NCBI RefSeq assembly: GCF_009389715.1
Contig: NC_052404.1
Span: 7,648,745 to 7,712,744, forward strand
Source of the DNA: Phoenix dactylifera
Taxonomy: Eukaryota > Streptophyta > Magnoliopsida > Arecales > Arecaceae
Length of the DNA: 64,000 nt
Direction of reading: 5' to 3'
Below the pieces are notes generated by a model. The model was given only the letters and a program-made list of their open reading frames with translations. It ran no database searches and was not told where the DNA came from. A program made the position numbers and the translations under genes. Below, piece by piece: positions 34,044 to 46,526 of the stretch; within the stretch, counting starts at the first letter, position 1, and the number at the start of each line of letters is the position of its first letter.

Positions 34044-35740
34044 TCAACGCCCCAACAGGGGAACACGGTCTTTCTGGATTGCTTGAGAAAGGTTCACATC
34101 AAAAAGTTCACAACGGATTGGCATCTCCATTTCATAGAAAGGGTTCTTCAGAACATAATCCGTATACAACTCATAGATAACTTTTAGCAGACCTTCCATG
34201 TGTAGTGTGCTAGGTTCGCAAACAACAAAAATTTTTGTACCTGTCATATATTTATTGGAAAAAAAATCAACATATCAATATGATTTAAAATTTCTGTTGA
34301 TAATTAAAAGAGATACAAGATCCAGAAGAACATTGACAAAAGGATTATATCATAGAATTTTGAAGACATCGTATCTGGTTAAGGAGTGTGCCAAGCATGG
34401 AAACATGCGAATGGGCATAAAAACATACTGCAGATTTAGGCTAAAATATAGGCACACTGATAATGATGGCCGGTTAAAAGCATTTTAAAAGGACACCAAT
34501 AAGCTAGTAATGTAAGCTTCTCTCAAACTCCATGAATATGACTATCATAAAGATAGCTATGGTGGCAAATAGATTATATCTAATCTCTCATCAGGATCCT
34601 TGAAAAATTTAAGGGCAGGGCTTGGGTATCAAGCATTCTCCGGGACCATAGCAGTGGTACTAAAAAAAGTATGCCCTTTAGCTTTGGACAATTTACTTTT
34701 ACCTAAATCTCAAAGCAACTTGACATAAGAACATGAAATTGCTGGTAAAATATATATGTGAGCTATTAACTTTTACGTGGACAACTATTCCTGCTTGCAG
34801 ACTATAGAAGATAACCTATAAGGGAACTGGTAGGTCAAGTAGTGGTCACAGGTGCGTGAAGCAAATAATTCTCCTTCACACTCCATATGGTGGCTGATAC
34901 ACAATTAACATAAGGGGCAAAAGACTAATATGAACAGAATCCCACAGATACCAAGTTCATTGTCACTCAGCTTCCAAATAAGAAAAGCCTGGATGAAAAC
35001 CTCGCTACCAAAATACATGAAATCTAACTATCAACTTTTGTTTTTCTTCAAAGCATGTCATAAGCCTGTTCTAGGACTTTGGTTGGTCTAACGACTGATA
35101 CATCTGCATATCAAATTGTGAAAACTGATTGTAGAATGTGTTCACCATCGTCCTCCATAAAATTATTATCTTAGGTGGCTTTGGATAGGGAAGGGTTCTG
35201 ATATGGACAATGTAGTAGGAGAAAAAACCATCATGACAGACTCTAGGCTTTACCTTTCCTCAATTGATATGGATTTTCACAAACAAAAATACTTCAAGAT
35301 AATATCAAACAGCATTTGTGGTTGCTTGCAACATCATGCTCATGGAAATGGAAGATGTTATTCTTTGAATTTAGATTATGTCAACCATGCGATTCAACAA
35401 TTTAAGAAACTACAATCTCTTTAAAATCTTCTACTTTGTGAGGAACTTACTAACTTACAATACGTCCGTCTAAGATGTAGGTGAGAATGAAAGAAAGAAG
35501 CTATTGAAGAAATCAAATAACATATAGGATGAACGGCTTCAAGAGTTATGGTTCTAGATTGGTGAGAGCTATCAGTGGAGAATAAGGAGAAGTAGGAACA
35601 ATTCAAATGCCAAAGTTGCAGTGCTGTTAAGTAGAAGTGATGGTATTATGCAACAACCTGCAGGATGCTACTAGTAAACTAATGGATGATGTTACAACAC
35701 TGCTTGAACATAATAATTAGTATCCGTAAGTCCACTCATT

Positions 35741-35772
<32 letters not shown>

Positions 35773-37455
35773 CCTCTCTCTCGGGCTGGGAGTGTTATAA
35801 TACTTCCTTGACTCAATGTTGTGCATCAAAATTTTCAGAGTTACAATGAAGGAAATTTAGGAAACTACACAGCTGGGTTTTACAAGCAAAACCACTATTT
35901 TCTTGAATTAATCAGATTCAAATTGTCACTTTCCTGACAAGTCAAATCACTTTATTGCACTGAGACAAAGCAAGTATTTGTTATCTACTCAACATAACAA
36001 AATTTTCATGCTACCACAAACAGAAAGAGTTTAAAGGTTATTTAATTTCCACCAAAATGAAACAACAGAATCTAGTCAATTAATACTTTTCCTAAAAACA
36101 TCATGGAATCAACCTTTCGCCTAATAAATGACATCCATTAGTTTATCTCACCCATGCAACTGGGTTAGAATATGCTCCTTTCGGTTTGTCTATTGCTGCA
36201 ATATGGCATTGTAATTTTCTAAATGCATCAACCTTTAGTCCCTCATCAATAAACCTCCATTATGAACACCAATATGTAAATAGCCTACCATATTGCTTTT
36301 TGCCTTTTCTTTGTGTTGTTTGGCTTACTGCAACATGGCATTCAAACAGGTACCTGATTAGATCAAAGAAATGAATAGAGACACACATAAACATGTCAAT
36401 TCAATATCTAGCCTTTCATTGGATACCTGCCCTTGGAATTAAGTATAAGAAATGAATAATTCTTGCATCAAAAAAATGTAAAAGAAATAAAAATTGCGTG
36501 TCCCTGAAAATGAAAAGAGAAAAGGTATCAGTGTTTGGCACAATGAATTGAATCAACACTTCATGTTATTTCCCACTAAATCAATTAGGACATTCCAGAG
36601 ACTGTATATTTCAAGACCAAGTCCTCTTTTTCTTCAAATAAATCCCTCCAGTGCAAGACATCCAAATGATAGAATTCGCTACAAAGATCTTTGACTTTTC
36701 CGGTAGTCTTCTCCCATCATAACCTACTAACCCCGCTTCTTGACCTAAATAGGTAACTTAAAAATTGATTATTAGTCCTAGAAAACCTATCAAAGTGAAA
36801 AACCAAGCCAAACAGGTACATTAAATTTCATGATTTCCAAGCCCGCTCTCGAGCATTTAGCTCACAAATCATATAAAATTGCACACTAATCTATATTGGC
36901 AACTCAAATCCATAGTTCCCATGTTTGCTCTCAAACAGTAAGCCCAAGATTTTACCAAAAAAACTAAAATCAATTTAAAGGTCATCTATATCTGCCCTTT
37001 TCTAGTCTCCTCTCATACATCAACCTCAACAATCTAATCAAACTGGGAACAAATCATAGAGATGCGTCGACTTGATACCAGTAAGGGATTGGAAGCAGTG
37101 GAGATCGAAGGTGTCGGCCTGGAGGAGCTCGATCCCGCTGCATCCGGTGGTGGGTGATAGCTGCTGCGAGATCGCATGCATCGAGTGCCACAAGCTCGCC
37201 AGCCTCAAGCTATCGTTCGTGTCCATCCGCCCCGCCGATCCATAATCCTTTCAGCACCCCAAAACTCGATAAAAAAAAATCTAACTCTTTTGCTCAAAAT
37301 TTATCGAATCAACAATTCTTACAAGAACAAAGCAAAAATCTGAGACTACCATTCAAAAAAACAAAAAAATGGTGGAATTAGGGTTTTAAATTTACCTTGT
37401 AGAATATGAGACCGCCGGATTTGTTAATGATGAAGAGACTGTAGATCGCCGCCAT
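34044..37455 (-). CDS. TRAPPC4: TRAPP complex subunit 4 (Trs23 homologue)
   Basis: Exons on the minus strand are 37455-37396, 37247-37079 and 34240-34044, joined in phase at GT-AG sites. They give 141 aa, the normal length of plant Trs23. The protein begins MAAIYSLFIINKSGGLIFYK, continues DYGSAGRMDTNDSLRLASLW and SGIELLQADTFDLHCFQSLT, and ends NLSQAIQKDRVPLLGR. TRAPPC4/Trs23 is a longin-fold core subunit of the TRAPP complexes. These tether vesicles and activate Rab GTPases of the Rab1/Ypt1 class at ER-Golgi and Golgi steps (family knowledge). Intron 2 is about 2.8 kb and carries a CT microsatellite. The gene looks intact. The start is the only ATG in the first exon and matches the conserved N-terminus. 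Confidence 0.96.
35741..35784. repeat. (TC)n microsatellite in TRAPPC4 intron 2
   Basis: About 12 clean TC units followed by imperfect TC/CCTC repeats. Confidence 0.9.
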
Positions 37456-38253
37456 TGCGAAGACGAGATCCAAATTTCGTTCTATTGTCGAAGAAAGATT
37501 TTACGGGAGGAATCTTCCCCCGGATCGAAGGGTAAAAAAACCTGAGATAAGGGAAGGAAAGACTTCGATTCCCGCTCTCGATCCCGCTTCCCAATTGCTC
37601 CCGATATCCGAGAGCACCAAATTTATAGCTACTCATAGAAACTTTATGAGGACGTAAGATCTGCCGTCCGTGGGTTAGCTCCGTGTACACATTAACGGCC
37701 GGATCGGATGGGTACGCATACTATTTTTATGCAAGGCATCAGAAATTTGGCGGGTAATGGCACTCCCCGGAGGGTTGGATGGCCCAATTGGGTGATATTG
37801 CAACACTCCACGTCGCCGCTTGCAAAAGCATCACTGCCTCTTAACGTTGGGACTTGGAAGGTTCGCCGGTTTTGACTTTTGAGTAGGGTGGCACTTTGCT
37901 CAGTTTCATTGGTACTCGACTAATCTTGCATGAGCAAATCCAGCTGAACCACTATAAAGAAGACTACACAGTAGTGGAGGAGCAGAAGCATGCCCAGTCT
38001 AAAGATTTTATGGATAATAGCTTACTTGAATTGTACCTGATTCATTGCTATCTCTAGTTTTGAGAACTCCATGTTGCGAATTATATTAACCCTCGGGATG
38101 AGAAGATTGCTTAGCAGCCACTGTGCTCACCTTTAAGACCCCTTAAGCCTTAAGCTTGCTTCCCTTGAATGAAAGAGAAGTGGGAAGAGGGAGAGAAGAT
38201 GAGGGAGGAGAATGGAGAGGTATTCGTCGGCTGTTGCGTTACTAGGAAATAAT
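37456..38253. other. TRAPPC4 5' flank and intergenic DNA
   Basis: The first 200 bp beyond the start codon likely hold the TRAPPC4 5' UTR and promoter (minus strand); no TATA box could be fixed. The rest shows no gene. Confidence 0.4.
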
Positions 38254-38261
38254 GTTAAAAG

Positions 38262-38842
38262 TAGGGCTGCAAATGGGTCGGGTCGGATCGAGTCAAATTG
38301 GTCGGGTCAACCCGTGACTTGATCTGATCCGACCCGATCCGAATTTTAGGACCCACGGGGCCAGGTCGGGTCCTAAATTTGGACTCGTTCTATTTTTCGG
38401 GTCGGGTCGGGTCCACCCAATTTTGATCCGGACCCAGACCCGACCCGACCTATTTTTTTTGGGTCAGTTTTTTTTTTAGAGAATGTTGCATTGATGCTTG
38501 GAACCAACTTGTTGAATTTAGAGAATGTTGAATTTGAACATGTGAATATAGCTTATCTAATAAAATATCTATTTTCTTTTCCAAAAAGAATTAGGACAAT
38601 AATTGCTTGATGTTATTTACTATTATATAGTAGAACTTTGAATATAAAAATATATAAACCCGGATCCGACCCTATCCGAATGACCCGTCGGTCAAAATTT
38701 GTAGGCATGGATCCGACCCAATCCAACCCGACCCGATTTTCAATCGGGTCATGTTTGGGTCCAAAATTAGGATCCGAACAAGAAATCGGATCGGATGGAG
38801 GACACTCAAGACCCGACCCGACCCGACCCATTTGCAACCCTA
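38262..38842. mobile_element. hAT-superfamily MITE, 581 bp, with perfect 8-bp target duplication
   Basis: The terminal inverted repeats are tagggctgcaaatgggtcgg at the left and tagggttgcaaatgggtcgg reading inward from the right, with one mismatch. The flanks are gttaaaag at 38,254-38,261 and gttaaaag at 38,843-38,850, an exact 8-bp duplication. The subterminal parts are rich in gacccgaccc/gggtcgggtc. The interior is AT-rich and non-coding, so it cannot move on its own. Confidence 0.95.
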
Positions 38843-38850
38843 GTTAAAAG

Positions 38851-39730
38851 TAAACAAAGAACGGAAGGAAAAGAAAAATTACAAAACAAGGAAAGAAACA
38901 AGAACATTAAACTACCAGCAGATTGAAGAAAGCTTATAACTACGACATGGCCACATCAGAGGTGGTTCTTGTCCAATCTTTTTGCCGAACAACCTGTCTA
39001 TTGTCACCAAAATCCGATATGATGATTGGAGACATGGAGGGCACTGATTGATCTATTCTAGTGAAAGATGAAGCACTGATATGCACATAAAGAGAAGAGT
39101 AAATAAGGTTGCCGAAGCTAATCCGATCAGAGATCTTCTGATACTTGATGCAAATAGAGCTCTAAGGAACTGGAGATGTAGAAAAGATAAAGAAAAAGGG
39201 AAAGTAAAGAGTTTGTTGCCTTTATTCATATTTAGGGTCTTGAGCTCTTTTCTAGATGAAAAGTCCTAGTCCTGCTAAAGTTGGACTCTTTAAAGTTCCA
39301 ACTGAAGAATTATCTTTTGATTTTTCTTATCCGGATCAGCCCAGAAATATAAGTCTGACTGAAGCTGGTTTTTGCTATGCCATATGCCAGCTTACGATTG
39401 GTAGATGAGATTTAGCTACATTACTCTCATTCCTTTTTATCCAAATTAACCAGCAAATAACTACGGCAATGGAGAACTACCCCTAATTGCCGGCCCTTTC
39501 TAAGTTCATTTAGTGGCCAGTCAAAGTGTTAAACCATCGAACTTAGAAACTTCTTTGGCTGTGCTGTTTAAGACCTAGTCCAATATCTCACGAAGCCCTG
39601 GAAGTGGCAGTGCAACCAAGAACTAACAAAAATTAACATTCATTATTTTCTTTCAGTTGCAAGGGTGAACGTACTCTATGAGTATTTTAAAGAGAAAGGA
39701 AAACCGAATGTAGTATAAATTGATGTGCCT
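38851..39730. other. Intergenic stretch, nothing recognised
   Basis: No domain or RNA gene found on either strand. A short plus-strand open frame near 39,081-39,269 has no known similarity. Confidence 0.4.
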
Positions 39731-39796
39731 TCATATTTTTTCAGCTGCGTCACTCAGCACAGCATGTTCGATAAGATAAGGCCAATCTTCATGCAC
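39731..39796 (-). pseudogene. Possible orphan terminal exon
   Basis: On the minus strand the acceptor attcttttggcag precedes 21 codons and a TGA stop: VHEDWPYLIEHAVLSD followed by AAEKI. The composition looks like a protein C-terminus and the phase at the acceptor is 0. No upstream exon could be joined to it with confidence. It may be a gene remnant or chance. Confidence 0.25.
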
Positions 39797-41259
39797 CTGC
39801 CAAAAGAATTTAACATTAGCCCATGGTTGAGCCTCTTGTCAATATCCCTTATCAGAGGGTTATTCCGTGCCAAGTATCAGCAGGGCCACATAGGATAAAA
39901 ATTGGTTCCGAAGATAAAAATCAGTCTAACCATTGTCACTAGAGAGCACCTCATCTCACAAAAATGTGTCTCAACTCATTGTCATTGTGGCATTAACTTT
40001 CTACTATTCTGTCCAAAATTTTACCAGATTGTCTGTGAAATTTCTACTATTCTCTATACTTTTTTGCTAGATTAATACTACATAAAGATACCATGTTATG
40101 GCTAGTATTTTTGTCACATCGTCTCGATGAATATTTGACCCTATCATGCATTCTTCGGCGATCTGTACTAACCACCTCTTAAATGCCCTTTAGCAAGGAT
40201 TCAAGTCTCCACGGAACACCTACGGGACACCGGAATGGGGTACCATCCTATATGTTGCTATCATCCAGCATCTGGATCGGTGCATCTTGAGATTTCCTCT
40301 ATCCCAGATGTCGAAATAGGGTTCATGTGAAAAACTTAGACAACTCCATCCCCCGAGATTTAAAACCTTGCCTTTTAGCATCATACTTTGTACCACGACA
40401 AATCGGCAAACCTCATTCACATTCTCACATATGGTTTGCCACATCCATGATTTCTTGTTTGCAATAAACTGACAACCGATATCGAGACCATTAAAGCATT
40501 AAAATTGTGAAGTGCTCAAAGAATAAGGAGAGATATCCACTATCTATACATCTTGCACTCACAATGTCCTTTCTCCTACGACCTCTGTTCGTATTTCATA
40601 TTCCAACCAGCTTGCAGTGCAACCTGATACCTCCTTTAGAAGCATTTATCCAGTTCATAATGTTCCATTGCCGTAATGAACTATAGTTTCACTAAAATAC
40701 TTGGTAGTGAATGTATTCCAATGGGAACAAACATGTCATCAAACTATCACGTTTTGGATAGCATATCAGCGAAACTAGCGTAGCTGGTATTTGACATGCA
40801 AGAGTCATGTGTACATTTATATGTGATGCCCTAATCAATGTGGTGACAACATTTGCGCAACAATAAACATGCTAGCCACCTAATCTGCTTTTAATCTTGT
40901 ATTAGACAAACACAAATCACCATCCACTTCATCCAAGGCAGCCCCTTGATTGTAAAATTATATATACTAACAGAAGCCAGGGGCAACCATTCTCAAGGGA
41001 TATCCCTGATTTCATTGTTCTTTTGTCAAGATGAAATCAATGTCAATCACGTAGATTCAATCTCTAAACCATGAAGGAGTTTGTGATCTGCCCGATCATA
41101 TATTGGCCACGACTTCCCATCAAAGTAGATGGATAGCAAAGCTACATCATCATCGTCGTCGTCATCTTCCTTATCATCTTGAGTGAAAAGAGATAAAGAA
41201 CACCTCTTAAAAACGATACAGGCGTGACCACCAATAACAAAATCTCGTACGATCAAGTT
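39797..41259. other. Intergenic stretch, no gene recognised
   Basis: Minus-strand open frames near 40,220-40,444 and 41,047-41,256 (the latter with a run of Asp codons) have no clear domain. They may be decayed LINE sequence continuing from the RNase H relic on their right. Confidence 0.35.
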
Positions 41260-41263
41260 GTAA

Positions 41264-41551
41264 TCAAACAGCCAACTCTATGTGCATGACAACATTCGAG
41301 AGGATATCACAATCAAAATCGCTACCTACTAGCCAATATGTAGGAAAATTAGATTCTCTGAAAACATGATTGGTATCAAAGAAGTCCAAAGATCCAGAGA
41401 GATGGAGAATATCGAGAAGAAGAAAATATGATGATCGAGAAGAAGATTTTCTGTTGATCCAATTAATGGCAATGCTAGAGTTATCTTCAACCAAAAGTTT
41501 TCTGCACTGTAAAATGTAAAAGACTTTTGCATCCACATACAAAACAATCAC
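41264..41551 (-). mobile_element. LINE RNase H relic
   Basis: The minus-strand translation includes VEDNSSIAINWINRKSS and TNHVFRESNFPTYWLV. These align with the 'EGDSatvInWi' and 'hVfREaN..aDW' parts of plant LINE RNase H. The catalytic Asp positions are partly changed (the D of 'ADW' reads Tyr here), so it is a relic. Its extent to the right, up to about 42,060, is unclear. Confidence 0.55.
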
Positions 41552-42084
41552 TAAGAATCTAATATTCCTTGTTCTTAAAAAAATAATAATAATAATTTCC
41601 CTTAAAGTCTTCTATGAGAATATGCTTCCATGTTTCTTCGAGGGATAGATTGGGGGCAACACATGCACCAACATTTTCTAGTCCATAATTAAATCTACCA
41701 ACCGCTGAACCTTCTTATGTATGCCCTGATTTCTCAGATATTTTCTATTTCCAACAAAACTTATCAAAAACTTTCAAGGTGGGATAACTTAGAAAAAACT
41801 TAATAAAAAGCCCACAGCATAAACTATGAGTAGCAATAATAATAAATACAGGAGTTTAATGTAAAGGACTAGATTTTCGATGACGTGACCACCCGTTTCA
41901 TTCAGAAAATTCTCGACAAAACCCAAATAACTTCCAACGTATGTGCCCCTGCCTCCTAGTTAAAGAAATCCAATATGACCAAGTAGTAAGATATCGTTTT
42001 ATCTTTGGCGGCCAAGATCAGTTGCCACCTCAACATCGAAAGCAATACCTTTTTCATGAATACGACTCACATAGCCTACCTTAA

Positions 42085-42559
42085 AGAACGGCAATTTATG
42101 ATTCGACCTGTCAACTCGATCCATAAACAACTTACTTTAAACAGATTTGTGTTTGATATAAATAGATTTGGACCGTGAATGAATCAATCTATCTAAACAT
42201 GTTTATTAAATGAGCTGGGTTTAGATTTAAATTTTTAACTCGTTTAACCTATTTTGACTCGTTTGATAATTGAATCGGATCATAACTCGGCCCTTTTAAC
42301 CTGTTTATGACCTATTTAACCCAACTCACTTAATTTGTTTAATTTGTTTAAATCTATTTAATCCATGAATAACCCATCTAACCCGTTTAATCTATTTAAT
42401 AAACGGCTCATGTGGGTATGGTCGGGTTACTTGTTTAATAAAAAGTTGGATTCAGATTTGACATTTTGATCTATTCAATGAACAAGTCGGATTTGGGTTG
42501 ATACATTTTTGACTCGATCTGCATCCAACCCGACCTATATCCAATCTAATTGCCACCCG
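42085..42559. mobile_element. hAT-like MITE, 475 bp
   Basis: Fourth member of the 'cctgtttaac'-rich family. The left end runs agaacggcaattt and the right end aattgccacccg, flanked by an imperfect 8-bp duplication, taccttaa and taccttct (6 of 8). Non-coding. Confidence 0.65.
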
Positions 42560-44489
42560 TACCTTCTTCACACCCATGAAATATTTTTGGTTGAACCTGA
42601 CATGGTGATTGCTCGCCATGGGTCCTCTATGTTGCACTAGCAGCACCGCAATACAGCTATAGATGGCTGCCATCAAAAAGATGGATGACCATGAAATAAG
42701 GCAATCTATGAGTGTATGCTATGTCATACATGGTGCGTGTTGTTTGATGGCTATTCATTTTCTGATGGCGGCCATCGAAGGATGTTTAGCACATCGCTGA
42801 GGATCCTCGTTGGAAAGGAAGACAAGCATTGAAAAAAAAGGGTGAAGTGTCCAAAACCTATTGACCTGGACAAGAGAAAAAGCCCACAGGTTGGACCAAA
42901 ATCCAGGGGATTATTGTTTGCAGCCGAATTCATATGAAACCACCTCCACCCACGAGTTCTATGTCGCTCCCCAGCGATAATGAGACAATGGGAATTCCAC
43001 TCCCGCTTTGCAGCAGCAGAGCACAGAGACTTCGCAATCTCATTTACTTGAAGAACAGCTATAGCCCTTCTTTTATAAGGGAAGATGGTTATCGTGTACA
43101 ACAGTACAACTCATGTACAGCTGCAGTATAGGTCATCTACAGCTATAACTACAGTACAAGCTCTAACGGCTAGTTTACAGCTACAGCTAAGCTAACAACC
43201 TTGAACATATGTTTGAGATGAAGCTGCAACCCCACGACAATGGAGCGTCCCAAAAATGGGATGACTGGCAATTTAACATGCGAAATCACAAAGAAAGAAG
43301 GTGTTGCCAATCCCCACACCACCTCATTCTAAATCCGTGAATTGGGCCATCTATTTGGGAATGGCCCATATTAACTCAACACCATTGCAGCCCAATCTCG
43401 TCGGAGGGGTAAAAAAACATGATTAGATGAATAATTATATTTTTAATTGACTTGTTCATCCATTGGTAAATGAGGTACGTAAATTCTTTAAATTTAAGCT
43501 ACTAACGAGAGGGTGGGATGTTGAACCACACCCCCTCCCACTTCCAAAAAAATTCATCTAGCACCTATAAAAAATTAAAGACAGAATTTTGTTAAAGAAT
43601 GAGGACAATTTTGCAGTCTTATGAAAATGACGCAAAACTATAAAGAAACTAATAATGCTGCAGACTAAATTGTGACATATGTAGTTAACTATATTGGTAC
43701 TATTTTTATGGATGGCCATGATAGATATGCCTTGTGAATTGTCGGTTATTTTATTTTTCGATTCCCTTAAAGATATTTATTCTAGACTATTTTAACAAAT
43801 CTGGTTTATCAAAAAAAAAAAAAAATCAAGATTCAATCATAAGTTTAAAGAGCATTACCTTGAAGAACTTTTATTAATAGACTCGTTAATTTTTTTAAAT
43901 TCATTTTAATATATATTTTGTCAATCCTATGTTTACTTCTTAAGTTAGTTATAAATTATATAATTAGACCCTAAACTTTCAATAGTATATCACAGTCAAC
44001 ACACAGGATTAGGGGGAAAAAAATCATGTGCCACCAACTTATATAACCAATGTGATCAATGTAAATGGCAGCATGCAATTTACCATTCTATACCTTCCAA
44101 ATTTAGTTATAGATCCATAGATCAGAAGAACATCTTTATCATTGTTGATCAGATCAGGCACCTATATTTCATCCATCTGTGGTATCTGCGCGAACACGGT
44201 CGGTTGGAGTACGAGCGCCCATTTTTTCGGGACTCTACTTTCCTTTTACGGGAAAAAATCATCGCTTTGAGATTCGTGCAACTCCGATTGCAGCACTCAG
44301 AAAAGAAGCTGCGCACCCTAGTTCCATCATCGAATGACAAATGTACCCTTTCCATTGGAGAGATTTACGCCACGCCCTCTCTTCATAGTCATTTTTCCCT
44401 TGTAATTACAGGGAGAACAAAGGGGTATTTTCGATTTTCAGTTTGCAGTAAAGGAGGCTCTCCGCTCCCCCCATGACGCTTTCCGTTTG
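42560..44489. other. Intergenic region with a possible LTR-like piece
   Basis: On the minus strand, tgttagcttagctgtagctg begins at 43,197, and a TATA-like 'cttataaaagaagg' lies at about 43,070-43,083. This recalls the start and promoter of a Copia-type LTR, but the other end and a target duplication could not be found (fossil, low confidence). The rest shows no gene. The right end is the promoter region of the YTH gene. Confidence 0.3.
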
Positions 44490-44771
44490 GGAATCTCCCT
44501 CCATTCCCCTGCCCCTGCCCCTTCACCTTCCCCTTCCCGTCTCTGCAAATCGCCTTCTGTCCGAGGCTCCTCGCTCGCCACTTTTGTTTCTATGAATTTT
44601 AGGGCGGGTTAGGGATTTTTGGAGGCGCTTCTTTGCACCAGAATTGGTAAATTATGGTGCACGAAATCGCTGCCGCCGTAGAAATTTCCCATCTTTCCCT
44701 CCCCCTAACCCCTCTCCTCCCCCTTTCGGAGTCATTCATGGATTGAGCTAAGGTTGTCTTTCAAATTGCTG
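44490..44771 (+). promoter_or_regulatory. CT-rich core promoter region and 5' UTR exon of the YTH gene
   Basis: A strong pyrimidine patch (ccctgcccctgccccttcac and neighbours, about 44,500-44,545) is typical of plant TATA-less promoters. A non-coding first exon probably ends at a good donor, ttgctg|gtaagc, at 44,771. The next exon begins after ctccatag at 46,505, leaving a 5' UTR intron of about 1.7 kb. The transcription start is not fixed. Confidence 0.5.
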
Positions 44772-46526
44772 GTAAGCTTCCCTCTCTTTCTTTTTTGATC
44801 CTCCTATCTTGTATCCATGGACAAAATATCACCTTTTCACTTACTATGCTGTGTTTTGCTATGTGTTTGGTGTTTAATGGAAGATTTCATGGTTTTCTTA
44901 GGTTCTTTATGGGATTTTGAATTTCTATGGGGGGGCAAATTTGATATTGCTTTGGGTTTATGGTATTTTGTGCTCTTAGATTGCATTTTATTAAGTCGTT
45001 TTGGCTCTATCTTATTAAGTTGTATTGTCTGTTGTTGTGGCTTGTTGATTTATTGATGTTAGCTTCTTATATAAGCGCAGACCTTGTGTCCCGGCTTTTA
45101 TCTTTTAGAAAGGATAACAAGTATGAATATGATGTTTTAATTGCTTGATATATGACTATAATTTGTTTTTGGTGATAAAGGAATAATCTTGCCTTATGAT
45201 ATATGGACGGTTTCGTATTATGATGTTAAAGTTGATGCTTTGGGTTACTAGAGAGGTTCCATCATGTTAAAGTTAGCCTCTGCTTTGATCTAAATGGCAT
45301 CATAGGTAGTACAGCAAACAGGTGGATATTTCATGTTGCTGTGCTGTACATGTTGATAACTTACTCGAGAATAGGTATTATCAGATGCAGAATTACTGAT
45401 TCTCTGACAAAGTTTTCTTTTGAGTGAGATTTTGGAAAGTGCATCCTTTGCCATAAGCTAGAGAATGGATGGCCGCACATAGAAATACATATTTTTGTGA
45501 ATAAATTTAAATTAATTTATGAGAAGAATGATATTATGCTTATCAATGTCATTGCATTCCACATTAATTTCCAGCCAAGACAATTTCAGGACAATTCTAT
45601 GTAGGTATACATAATGTAGTATATTCAAAAGATACTGATTCTTATGTTTGCTTGCTTTATGCCAATCTGATTTTTATACCAAGGGAATTTGAATGATCAT
45701 CCATAGTTGATTTTACACCTATTTTTATATTGAGTGAATTAATTTCTGCAGGTGTTGATTGCCAACTATTTAATCATTTTTCCTCTCCCATGGTAACTCT
45801 TGAATGTGGTTTCACTTTAATAGCCATTATCTACTTTTTGGGGGAAATCATCTTGTTGTTAGATACTGCAATCACGACCAGCATGCCTTGTCTAGATTGC
45901 TTTTTTCTACTTCACGAACAATAATTTTCTATTTGTTCCTACAAATGGTTCTAGTATTACTGCAGAATTATTCAAATCCTTTCAACCAGAGTCTGGTCAT
46001 GGTGGCTTTGGTCTTCCTCTCCTTTTTTAAAGTTCCATCAACACAAGTTTGAGCAGCTCTTCTTACTAAGATATCTGATCTCCTTAGATCTTCATTTGAC
46101 ATGTCAATACCTTTCTAGTTAGTTCTGTATCACTTTGTCTGCAACTTGTGCAATTCCATTCCTTGTAATATACTTGTAGCATTCTATCCTTCGCTGCCCT
46201 CAAAATTCATCTCAACAATTTTCATCATTTAAATGATGCAACCTTGAGGGCCCTATTGCCCTTTAGTTTTATTAGGTTTGGATGATAAAGTTCTTGTAGG
46301 TAGTTGAATGTATTTTCAATAATTCTTCGTATATACAAGGTTCTTTTAAAACTTATGTCATGTTTGATTTTTTTCAAGATTTCTCCAAGAATTGGATTTC
46401 CTGTGAATACATTTTATTTGATTAATTTATTATATATTACGGTTGATGGACATGACTATTTATAAATCCATACTCTTTCATATTTCCTATTGTTTCCTCC
46501 ATAGGGGCAGCTGAGCTGGTGCATAG

